A stretch of DNA of 64,000 nt from Sorghum bicolor. Its lineage: Eukaryota > Streptophyta > Magnoliopsida > Poales > Poaceae. Shown here one piece after another: positions 54,619 to 64,000 of this stretch (its first letter is position 1; each line of letters begins with the position of its first letter). Location: assembly GCF_000003195.3 (NCBI RefSeq), contig NC_012870.2, positions 50,975,388 to 51,039,387 on the forward strand, written 5' to 3'. The translations under genes and the position numbers were made by a program. The notes beneath the pieces are model-generated. The model had not been told where the DNA came from and made no database searches. It saw only the letters and a program-made list of their open reading frames with translations.

Positions 54619-56169
54619 TCACACGAGAGCCGAGCCCGAGAGCGCGAGCGCGACGGCCGCCGCCGCGGTGATGGTGACGGCGAAGAGAAGGTTGGCAGAA
54701 GCCGCGGCGGCGCTGCTGGTCTGCGTGTTGCCGCCGAAGAAGACCATGGTGGTGCCGTTGTTGAGCTGCTGCGGCAACCCGGCGGCCTGCGGGTTCTGCC
54801 CCGTCGACTTCACGCTGTTGCATGCAAACAGTATTCAAATGCTCAGTGTCACAGCTAATAATAAGCAGTACACATCATGTACATGGTATCAGAAACTGAT
54901 AGCGAGTGCATGTACGCATGGTGCCATAAGGAAAACATGTATGCTTTTGTGTACTGTATTTGGCCTGCTGGGCCGTGCCAACTGCTAGTGCCAGGACCAC
55001 CTCCAAACGGCTAAACGGGCAGCATCCTTGTCGTACGTAGTAGTATGACCACGTCCACGTGGACAACCGCGCGTGCCTGCCCTTCCTAGCCGTTTTCTCA
55101 CTAGCCGTTGGTAACTTACCTCCTCCTCGAAATGCGTCACCAAAGACCAACCCAACCCATCTGTGACTGCGAATTGTCACTGGTCACTCCCACAATTACT
55201 GCTACAGTACGTACTGACAGAATGGTGTACAACTGTTAATTAATACTCTTATTGGTCATTTTTAACTACTATTACTGATAAATTTTACAGTAGGAACGAA
55301 GGATGAAACTGGTCGTTGTTTGTGTAGTAGCAGTGCGGATTAGTCATTACGTACTATTTACTTGGTGCCAAATACAGTAAAATTATTAGTGGTGAATACC
55401 TGGTGGGCAGTGCGGGGCAGAAGGTGACGGTGTAGTCTGTGCTGCCGGCGGCGCAGGTGAATGTGGAGGTGGCGTCGTCGTAGGCGTAGCTGTAGGCGCG
55501 CGGGCACGCCGTCTTGAAGAACTGTGAGTAGGTCGACGGCCGGCACGTGTTAGGATTCCCGTACGCGCCGCTGCAGCAGTACTGCGCGTCCCCGAAGGCG
55601 TCGCACGCGCTCCGGCACGCCACGGGCCCGCCGTCCGCCGCGGCCTCCACGCGCAGGCCCGCCGGGCACGCCGCGTTCAGCTCCGCGGCGCACCCCGTCG
55701 CCGCGCACTTGCCGCCGGTGCTGGTGGATGGCGCGACGACCATGGGCAGGTTGTACCCGTCGACGAGGCTGACGTCGTAGAAGTCGAGCCCGCCGCTGCC
55801 GTCCAGCGTGAACTCGGCCAGCGTGGCGGGCGTGGCGGCGCCGCCGCCGTTGCACTGGACGTCGCCGGACCCGCAGTCCCCCGTGGCGCAGGAGAAGCGC
55901 CCCGTGGCGGCGGCGCAGAGCGTGCGGCCCCACAGGCGGCCCGACCACCCGGAAGGCGCCGGCACGGCACGGGACTCCCCCGGCGCCAGCGCGAACCCCG
56001 TGGTGGGCAGCGGCGCGGAGCCCGCGCTGGACAGCAGGCCCGGCCACACCGTGTAGCCGCAGCCGTTGGCGATGGTGAACGTCGCCGACCGCGCGCCGCG
56101 CAGCTGCAGGAGCACCGCCAGCGCCGCGAACGCCCGGCGGCACCAAGAACGCACGGCTGCCGCCGCCAT
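54619..56169 (-). CDS. Thaumatin-like protein with predicted GPI anchor, two exons
   Basis: Coding sequence: exon 1 56169-55400, intron 55399-54815 (GT..AG), exon 2 54814-54619; 321 residues. A signal peptide covers about residues 1-29 (RAFAALAVLLQLRGARSA). The mature domain starts ATFTIANGCGYTVWPG and has the 16 conserved cysteines of the PR-5/thaumatin family, including CDAFGDAQYCCSGAYGNPNTC. Acidic-cleft residues are visible (AEFTLDG, DFYDVSLVDGYN). Exon 2 adds a Ser/Asn/Gln tail and a hydrophobic end (NLLFAVTITAAAAVALALSG), which predicts a GPI anchor at the cell surface. Family roles include defence and cell-wall binding; the exact one cannot be told. The donor (CCAG/GTATTC) and acceptor (GCAACAG/CG) join in frame. 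Without splicing the frame runs into a stop about 15 codons later. Confidence 0.88.
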
Positions 56170-56300
56170 TTCGCTAGTGGAATTTAGTGTTGACGCGTGC
56201 TTGCAGCTGGAGACCCAGCTAACGGTGGTGGTGTGCTTGGAGAATTCAGTCGATGCGGTGGTGGATGACGGTGCTAATAGCCATGGCTGGATGGATGGGG

Positions 56301-56308
56301 TATTTATA
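56301..56308 (-). promoter_or_regulatory. TATA box of the thaumatin-like gene
   Basis: TATAAATA on the minus strand, about 135 bp before the ATG at 56169, predicting transcription from near 56272. A palindromic ACGTACGTACGT run lies just upstream (56309-56320). Confidence 0.65.
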
Positions 56309-56580
56309 ACGTACGTACGTAAGGTAGCTAGCCGGTGGAGGATGGCGACAGGGGAAGCTCAGCAGAAGCAGAGGAAGGAGGAGCAAGGAGGAGCTGGCTG
56401 CGAAGCGAAGCAGAGCTGGAGCGGTGGAGTGGTGCGTTGTGTCTTACGTGGAGGCGGACCTTGTCCGGTTGTCCTTGACCCATGTTCGCGCCGCGCTCGC
56501 TCAGCAGGAACGAGTGGCAAAGTGGTCAAAGCTCAATTTGGCAGCCATTAGCAGTGGCTTCGCGTCGGCAGCCGCACATA

Positions 56581-56815
56581 GGCCTTGTTTAGTTAAACCA
56601 AAAAGTTTTCAAGATTCCTCGTCACATCGAATCTTGTGGCACATGCATGAAATATTAAATATAAACAAAAATAAAAACTAATTATACAGTTTAGCTGGAA
56701 ATCACGAGACGAATTTTTTGATCCTAATTAGTCCATAATTAGATAATATTTGTCACAAACAAACGAAAGTGCTACAGTACCGAAAAGTTTTCACTTTTTG
56801 GAAGTAAACAAGGCC
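56581..56815. mobile_element. GGCCTTGTTTAG MITE upstream of the thaumatin-like gene
   Basis: 235 bp; ends GGCCTTGTTTAG and GTAAACAAGGCC; flanked by ATA (56578-56580 and 56816-56818). About 410 bp from the ATG. Confidence 0.8.
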
Positions 56816-57398
56816 ATACTGTGATAACAGCTGTTGTCTACGTCACTACTAGTAGCTAGCTAGTAATTGACTGTAAAAAAAGGTAGTTGCAGTTTCCTTG
56901 ACTGATGCTGGCTTTCCCTTGATCATATTAGTATACATATTTACTACGCACTTATTTTAATAATTTCTGATTTTGCAAAAAACAATTTCAACTTTTTTCA
57001 CAATAAAATCAAATTCTTCTAATTCTAACTTTGATCAAGTCTATTATGAATGAATGTACCAGCATTTATACCACCAGAAAATTAGTTTAATTCGATCCAT
57101 TGTACAAGATGTCTGTGACAGTGTATCTGTTTGGTGTCATAGATATCTACATTCATATAATATTATTATTAGTTATTAAAGTCAGATAAGTTTGAATTAA
57201 AATAAAGATAGGCTGACCTATAGTTTGGAATGGAAGGAAAGAGTAAACGTTAACGTAGGTTGTGAAGTGCAAGATAAGTATTGCAGGCCGGCCGGGTTCT
57301 TTGCCATGCAAAGGAAAGGAGGCACTAGCGGGCAGGCAGGCAGGTCAGCAGGTGCAAGTTATTCAGTACACACCGGCACACCGGCTGCGGCTGGTTAA
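56816..57398. other. Intergenic
   Basis: No gene seen. (CAGG)n-like GCAGGCAGGCAGG at about 57330-57345. Confidence 0.5.
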
Positions 57399-57640
57399 GG
57401 CCTTGTTTAGATACATCTAAAAATCCAAAATTTTACAAGATTTTCCATCACATCGAATTTTGCGGTACATGCATGGAATATTAAATATAAATAAAAAATA
57501 TAACTAATTACACAGTTTACCTGTAAATTACGAGACGAATCTTTTAAGTCTAGTTGCTCCATGATTGGATAATATTTGTCAAATAAAAACGAAAGTGCTA
57601 CAGTGTCAAAATTCAAAAAAATTTTGGTCTAAACAAGGCC
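57399..57640. mobile_element. GGCCTTGTTTAG MITE
   Basis: 242 bp; ends GGCCTTGTTTAGATAC and CTAAACAAGGCC; flanked by TAA (57396-57398 and 57641-57643). Confidence 0.82.
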
Positions 57641-57907
57641 TAAATGTAAGGTGATCGTTCCAGTCAAATCTGCTTTGCATCAATCCAATCCCTGCCTTGA
57701 CCCGCGTCTCGCCGGAAAGAAAACAACGGAGCCTGGTGGTGGGAGCCGTCGATGGCGGGCAAAGAATCCCGGCCCGCCGGCAAATCTTGCCAACAATCCC
57801 CCGCGCGCGGCTCCGGTTCGCTGTGCTTGCAAATCATCCACAGCGTCGGCTGTCTTGACTCCTCTGTCCTCACCCACGCTGCCGCCCGTCCATCCGTGCC
57901 AAGGCAG

Positions 57908-58150
57908 GGCCTTGTTTAGTTCCGAAAATTTTTGGAAAATCGACACTGTAACACTTTTATTTGTATTTGACAAATATTATTCAATTATAGACTAACTAGG
58001 CTCAAAAGATTCGTCTCGTCAATTCCGACCAAATTGTGCAATTAGCTTTTATTTTCGTTTATATTTAATACTCCATGCATGTGTCTAAAGATTCGATGTG
58101 ACGGAGAATGTGAAAAATTTTGCAAAATTTTCAGGGAACTAAACAAGGCC
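57908..58150. mobile_element. GGCCTTGTTTAG MITE, first of a tandem pair
   Basis: 243 bp, ends GGCCTTGTTTAGTTCCG and CTAAACAAGGCC. The next copy begins at the very next base. Confidence 0.8.
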
Positions 58151-58390
58151 CTTGTTTAGTTCCGAAAAATTTTGGGAAATGGACACTGTAGCACTTTCGT
58201 TTGTATTTGACAAATATTGTCTAATCATGGACTAACTAGACTCAAAAGATTCGTCTCGTCAATTTCGACCAAACTGTGCAATTAGTCTTTATTTTCGTCT
58301 ATATTTAATACTCCATGCATGCGTCTAAAGATTCGATGTGACGGAGAATATAAAAAATTTTGCAAAATTTTCTGGGAAGTAAACAAGGCC
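58151..58390. mobile_element. GGCCTTGTTTAG MITE, second of a tandem pair
   Basis: 240 bp, abutting the previous copy (GGCC shared at the junction), ending GTAAACAAGGCC. It is very similar to the first copy over its whole length. Confidence 0.8.
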
Positions 58391-58438
58391 CAAATGCATA
58401 CTCATCGATCTGTCCTCTCCATCAGCAGAGCAGCATAG

Positions 58439-58678
58439 TTTGTTTAGTTCCAAAAAATTTTGCAAAACAGGTACGGTAGCAATTTCGTTTGTTTGTGAAA
58501 AATATTGTCCAATCATGGATTAACTAGACTCAAAAGATCCGTCCCATCAATTCCGACCAAACTATGCAATTAGTTTTTATTTTTGTCTATATTTAATACT
58601 CCATGCATGCGTCTAAAGATTCGATGTGACAGGGAATCTGAAAAATTTTGCAAAATTTTTTGGAAACTAAACAAGGCC
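58439..58678. mobile_element. GGCCTTGTTTAG MITE, third in the cluster
   Basis: 240 bp, left end decayed (TTTGTTTAGTTCC), right end CTAAACAAGGCC; flanked by TAG (58436-58438 and 58679-58681). Confidence 0.75.
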
Positions 58679-59533
58679 TAGTATCGTCTGTGTGTCCGTC
58701 CCTCTCGATCGTGACGGCAGGAAGTGGCAAAACTAAAGCAAATAAGAGGATGATGTATTTCTCCTATAAATATATAAACTCGGGCTATAATTATAATAAA
58801 AATTTGATTTACTCAATGGTGTTTACCCACTGTCTTGTATATATGAGAATGCCGAACATCAGTAGTGCCGAGTCGGAGATGGAACATACTCCACAAGAGC
58901 CATGATGTAATGTTCTAGTCACCTAAAAACGAAGCGTTAGTTGGGAGTCGTAGAAAATAAGATCTTATTTGGATCTATTAGCGACCAGTACATAATTAGA
59001 TAGTAATATTAGTTGTTATTAGCTCTTTTATTAGGTCATTTAATAAGATAAATAGATAATAGCTAGTTAGTACAGTAACAGAGCCAAATTACAATGTTCT
59101 TTTTTATATAATTACTTAGCAAAATATAGTGTTCATTTTTATACAAAGAGAAATTTTTTAAAAAGTTTGCCGACGAGCTCTGCCGGCCGGGTGGTAGCTC
59201 CGACACTGGTTGAGTTAGCTAACAATTAATTAGCTAAATTATTAGCTGAATTTATTTATTAGCTCTATGGATAAACAGTACTTAGAACATACCTTTGTAA
59301 CAAAAAGTCACTTGCGTCGACGATGTTCCCATCTAAAAATACTACTCACCGGTCACCCGTAACCACGTCTGCGACTACGACCTATCATCGCAGGGGTCTA
59401 TTGACGTTCCAACCTGGCTGCAACTAGTTAGTCAACACCTGACAGGGAATCAGCTAGCTAGGTTAATTAGCACACATGCTGGATTATCTGTGTCACTGCC
59501 AGCGTCGTATGCATGGGCATGGACACTTTGACT
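58679..59533. other. Intergenic, AT-rich
   Basis: No gene seen. 59000-59290 has repeated TTAGCTA/TTATTAGCT motifs. Confidence 0.45.
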
Positions 59534-59776
59534 GGCCTTGTTTAGTTCCGAAAAAATTTCGGATTTCGCTACCGTAGTACTTTCGTTTTTATTTGATAAA
59601 TATTGTCCAATCATAAACTAACTAGGATCAAAAGATTCGTCTCACGATTTACAGACAAACTGTGTAATTAGTTTTTATTTTCGTCTATATTTAATGCTTC
59701 ATGCATGTGTCGTAAGATTCGATGTGACGGAGAATCTTGAAAACTTTTTGGATTTCGGGGTGAACTAAACAAGGCC
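59534..59776. mobile_element. GGCCTTGTTTAG MITE
   Basis: 243 bp; ends GGCCTTGTTTAGTTCCG and CTAAACAAGGCC. Flanking triplets (ACT and TTG) do not match. Confidence 0.75.
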
Positions 59777-60992
59777 TTGGGTTTTGTTGCCTAACTGAGA
59801 TATTCGTCGCCACCTTCTGCCTCAATCTTCCGCTTATAAGTACTTCTTCCTGCCCAGCTAACACCTGGACAAAAACAACGTGCCATGTGCGTAATCGTAG
59901 CCACCGATTAGAGCACAAGGTCACTGAGTCAAATATAAAGTTAGCATAAAGAAGCTTCCGGGAATTATATTTTATCTTATCCGTGTTTCCAGAGCTTCAT
60001 ATTTAAATTCAGTGTACCAACTCCGCAGGAACAGGAAGCTTCTTCTTTGCAGGAACAAAATAGAGATATGAAAGCAGCAAAACAAATTTTTTTTATTCGT
60101 CAAGCTATAGTTATTATACATCTATTTCTAAACGAAGGCTTCTAATATTTTACACTAAGCCCTACGAGGGGTGGGTTCAACTAGGGTTACTTAAATCTAT
60201 ACCCAACTCCTTCACCCATGTAAAAACTTATATAAAAATTCTATCTGCATGTGTTCCAGGTTTTTCTCGTGTTGTTTTCAATACCGATCGAACAGAAAAC
60301 TTGTACTGTATTCCAATTCTTTCGATTAGCGTGCAATCCTAGGAAAGGTAATAAAGTCATGTCATGGATGCAAGTTTTTTATTTCGAAAAAGGCTGGCAG
60401 AAATGCCAGGCAAATATATTAATATAGAGGAGGAAATACAAGTAATTGCAGAATGTAAAGAAGAGGTAAAGAATATAAAACCTCGCACGACAACATTTTA
60501 TTTATTCATTCAATAACTCGTAGTTTCACTAGTCCTTGATGTCCCTTGCAAAGCCATGTTTCAGGTTAGCTAACTTCAAGGATATCTGAAGAACTTATCA
60601 AGAGACTCTTCTTCACACAACATCTATGCAAGCCATGGATTACAACTCGTGCTGCACACCACCGATAAACAAAGAGATATGCAAAACATCACCCTAATTA
60701 TAGGCTAAGACATTAAGCAATAAGCTAAGAGCCTAAACTAGCACTAATCATGTTCGTCTAAGCCTAACGTTATTTGTATATATCAATCTTTAATTAAGAA
60801 TACACCTTTGATGGTGAAACTCTCAGATGTGTGTTTCTAGACACCTTAGCCAGCTTCAACAACATCAAAAGGGGTTGGTTAGATGGGTATAAACATGCAC
60901 GGGTCACACAAGTAGAGCAATTCTACATTCATTGGAGGATCCAGCGTTTGATTTGCACAATTATTGAATCATATGGTGACTTGGTGAGTGTT
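59777..60992. other. Intergenic; possible LINE 3' end
   Basis: No gene. TTTCGAAAAAGGCTGGCAGA.. at about 60380-60430, read on the minus strand, resembles the 3' end of grass LINEs (GGCATTTCTGCCAGCC). Uncertain. Confidence 0.35.
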
Positions 60993-62100
60993 GTTAGAAT
61001 ACTAGGCAATTTTCATATCATTTTAATTCCATAAATTAACAATATGATGATGACATATATGATATTATTAATAAATATAAACATGACATAAATCATAATT
61101 ATGACATATAAACATGATTCATAAAGCATATCAAATATCAAAGCATGACAAGGTATATAACTATCTGTAACAGCACCAAATATGATATAACTATCGAAAC
61201 AGATAAACAAATGTACTGAAACACAAAAACAGATACTAGCGAAACAACAAAACTGTAGAACAGAGGCATATACGCAGAACTTAAAGATAACAGGAACAGA
61301 CAACAGATATCTTGTGAAACAACTAAACAGACTTAGTGAAACAGGTATGACACAACTACTGAACCTGCACGATAGAGCTACTAAAACAAACACAGACAGA
61401 GTGACGTAAAACTGAGGGAAGACGAACAGATCATACCCTGAGACTCTCGCATTCGGATTTCCAGAACCTTGTCCTTCCTCGATAGCCATGGAGCAGAGAC
61501 GAAGGAGAAGACGATGAACCAATCACCGGGAAGGAGAAGACGGCGACCGACAACACCAAGAGACCTTCGGGAAGAAGATGATCGACAGCAGCAATGGAGT
61601 TGGGCAGTCACGTAGACGCTCCCCAAAAACCTTATTGCCGATCTCCCGTGCAAGTTCTCGAACGGCAAGGGCTCCAAAGGCACCTGCCCTCTCGCTTCTC
61701 CGTGCGCGCGGAGTTATGAGATGGGGATTTCTACTTTGCAACAAAAATGTGATCTGTGTGTTCTCTCTTCTTGTATCAAAGAGATGAGAGTCTCCTATTT
61801 ATCCTTGTGGCTGGAGAGAAGAGGAGGAGGGGAAGGGACTCCCTGTAGGTGGTTAAGGGGATGGGCATCTGAAGGGTTTTCATGCAGAGTTGAAACTCCC
61901 TCAGTTATCTATCGAAACACTCGCAGATAGTGAGTTGAAACTCCTATATAATTGAGTTGAAACTCCCGTACCGTCAGCCTGACTACCACTCTAGCTCTTG
62001 GACTTCCAATTTGGTACAATATATATTGTCCATAATTACACACCATAGAGTTTATTGATTTATTAAATCTAAATGGGTCTAGCCCATAATAAATCCAACA
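60993..62100 (-). mobile_element. 3' LTR of a minus-strand Ty1/copia element
   Basis: On the minus strand the LTR begins TGTTGGATTTATTATGG (62100) right after a purine-rich TGGTGGGGAT tract and probably ends TTCTAACA at 60993, 1108 bp. Minus frames of 73-169 codons inside (for example 61522-61013) are chance frames or leader frames. The element's 5' LTR is beyond the window, so the target duplication cannot be checked. Confidence 0.65.
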
Positions 62101-62690
62101 ATCCCCACCAAACTCTAGGATTTGTAATGATGAAGCATTAGAACCACAGTTCTTTGATATACCAGTGTTTAGATGGAGACTGTTAAGTTGAACATCCACC
62201 TAGAACAAGAGCTTCACTCACTCACAACTGAACAATGGACTAAGCCTTGAATTGATAGTTTTGTGCGAGATGAGATCCACTGAAGCCCTTTGTTGATACT
62301 TGGCTGCACAAGGCATCCCTGCTGTTTGAAGCATATAAGTCACACTTTAGTGCCTTTCATGAGTATTTAGGGATTACCCAAGTTCCATAATCTGTGACTA
62401 GCAGTCTGACTCATATAGATGTACTCCTCAAAACATGTTCTGTAGGTCAACATCTCATCTGTATAAGACCCTTAGAATACATTAAGGTAAATACCAATTT
62501 GCCTTACAGAAGGAAAGTTATACATCAGAGATAGGTTCAAAAGGGAACTTTCCTCTCAATCTACTCATAGCTTGTTTCACCACTCTACTTCACGAGATCT
62601 CCGATCACATAGAGCAGGTTACCACTCTAGTAGATTAACTTGTGGGTCTCATACCCATCTCTCTCGATGCACTATCACATTACGTGACAG
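62101..62690 (-). mobile_element. Copia 3' untranslated region
   Basis: Non-coding sequence between the end of pol and the polypurine tract. Confidence 0.55.
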
Positions 62691-64000
62691 TCCCTTAGTG
62701 AATTGATCTGCTACATTATTCAACATATGGACATAGTCCACCGTTATAACTTCGAAGGTTTTCAACTTTCTGACAGATTTTAATCGTCTCTTTACATGTC
62801 TTTGTAGACTTCATGTTATTCCTGGAACTGTTGACCTTTGTAATCACAGTCTGGTTATCACAGTTCATGGAGATAGCCGGTATCAGTTTTTCAACTATCG
62901 GTAAATCCATCAGGAGTTCACGAAGCCACTCGGCCTCAGCCCCAGCAGTGTCTAACGCTATGAGTTCTGCTTCCATTGTAGACTTCGTTAAGATAGTCTG
63001 CTTGCAAGACTTCCAGAAAACAACACCACCTCCAAGCAGGAACACATATCCGCTCGTGGCATAAAGCTCATCAGCATCAGAGATCCAGTTGGCATCACAA
63101 TAGCCTTCCAGCACTCTAGGGTTTTCAATATAGTGAATACAGTAGGACATAGTCCCTTTCAGGTAGCGCAACACTCTCTCAAGAGCACGCTAGTGATCAT
63201 CGCCTGGTTTTGACACAAATCAACTCAACTTGCTCACAACATATGAAATATCAGGTCTCGCTGCACTCACAAGGTACATAAGCGAGCCAATGATTTGGGA
63301 GTATGTTAATTGATCCCTTGCTATTCTTCAATTTTTCCTCAATAGCACACTAGGGCCATAAGGCGTGGGAGCAGGATCACAGTCACTAAAACCAAAGCGA
63401 CTCAATACCTTTTCCACATAATGGGATTATAACAAAGTTACCCCACCATCACCTTCTCTGATAAGCTTGATGTTAAGAATGACATTAGCTTCTCCCAAAT
63501 CTTTCATATCGAAATTACTCGATAAAAGTTTCTTTACTTCCTCAACCACATTGAGGTTTGATCCAAAGATCAATATGTCATCAACATAAAGGCATAGCAT
63601 AACAGCCTCACCCCCACCATATGGATAATACACACAAGTGTCAGCTTCATTCACAACAAAGCCATTGGCTATAAGATTACTATCAAACTTTTCATGCCAT
63701 TGCTTAGGTGCTTGCTTTAGGCCATACAATGATTTTAACAACCTACACACTTTGTTCTCTTGACCATCCACAATAAACCCTTCTAGCTGATCCATATAGA
63801 TCTCCTCATCCAACTCTCCATTAAGGAAAGCTGTCTTAACATCCATCTGATGAATGATAAGACCATAAGAGGCTGCCACAACTATTAATGTGCGAATTGT
63901 AGTCAATCGAGCCACTGGTGAATAGGTGTCAAAGAAATCTTCACTCTCCTTTTGGGTATATCCTTTGGCCACAAGCCTTGCCTTGTATCTCTCAATTGTA
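62650..64000 (-). pseudogene. Ty1/copia polyprotein, RT and RNase H part, broken
   Basis: Minus strand. RT: YSPVARLTTIRTLI, DVKTAFLNGELDEEIYM, RLLKSLYGLKQAPKQW and the catalytic YVDDIL near 63600-63580. Stops follow at about 63427 (TAA), near 63340 (TGA), 63215 (TGA) and 63190 (TAG), each one transition from a plausible sense codon. RNase [46 protein letters not shown] 1-bp insertion near 62802 shifts the last residues; the other frame continues to VADQFTKGL. The element is inactive and the 5' half is outside the window. Lineage by sequence feel: Tork-like, not certain. Confidence 0.85.

Noticed and set aside
55550..56146. 198-codon minus frame inside the thaumatin-like gene
   Set aside because: An Arg-rich shadow in another frame of a GC-rich exon. 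The cysteine-rich frame is the real one.
61013..61522. 169-codon minus frame rich in Phe, Cys and Tyr
   Set aside because: It lies within the copia LTR in T-rich sequence, so it is likely a chance frame.

Overview
The window looks like a repeat-rich arm of a grass nuclear chromosome. Sorghum or a close Andropogoneae relative is my inference, from the abundance of short elements ending in GGCCTTGTTTAG, the Sirevirus and Tat-type LTR retrotransposons, and the intron-poor, GC-rich 5' ends of the genes. Only three host loci look real: a tandem pair of ubiquitin-like (UBL) polyprotein genes (27.4-32.0 kb, broken; 36.4-41.1 kb, intact), a P-class PPR gene (45.2-47.8 kb, minus), and a two-exon GPI-anchored thaumatin-like gene (54.6-56.2 kb, minus). 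There are no rRNA genes, CRISPR arrays or origins, and I found no tRNA gene.

Region 1-24 kb is a stack of nested retrotransposons that can be dated relative to each other. A minus-strand Ty3/gypsy element (18022 to about 24 kb) was hit by a Sirevirus-type copia element whose 3' LTR runs from 1664 to 18021. That LTR was then split by a 14.3-kb Tat-lineage gypsy element (2526-16816, target duplication CCTGG, LTRs about 2% divergent). The gypsy LTR was separately hit by a solo LTR (21523-23168, duplication AATAT). The fragment at 1-896 belongs to the same family as that solo LTR. The Tat element carries one continuous gag-pol frame of about 2126 codons broken only by seven stop codons, and an antisense multi-exon coiled-coil gene with its own TATA box.

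Region 24-42 kb holds Helitron and CACTA-like debris and the duplicated UBL locus. The intact copy encodes five UBL domains in tandem. None ends in Gly-Gly, the lysines equivalent to K48 and K63 are replaced in all five, and domains 2-5 lack about seven residues after the first helix. The other copy is disabled by a frameshift, a stop, a 7-bp duplication and a 3.1-kb chimeric insertion. That insertion carries a DUF1618-like fragment, an unrecognised 462-codon frame and a 265-bp LTR. The intact copy has a 3.1-kb insertion with a perfect 10-bp duplication in its leader intron. A hAT element (33430-34324, duplication ATTTACGG) lies between the copies.

Region 42-60 kb is the gene-bearing part, peppered with at least nine GGCCTTGTTTAG-type MITEs (3-bp duplications), a hAT MITE nested in one of them, a Helitron (50666-50950), a solo LTR (51451-52235, duplication TTGGC) and a 379-bp tandem duplication. 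Region 61-64 kb is the 3' part of a minus-strand Ty1/copia element that runs off the window.

All boundaries were read by eye from terminal motifs and target duplications. Family names of mobile elements are inferences from domain order and end motifs.
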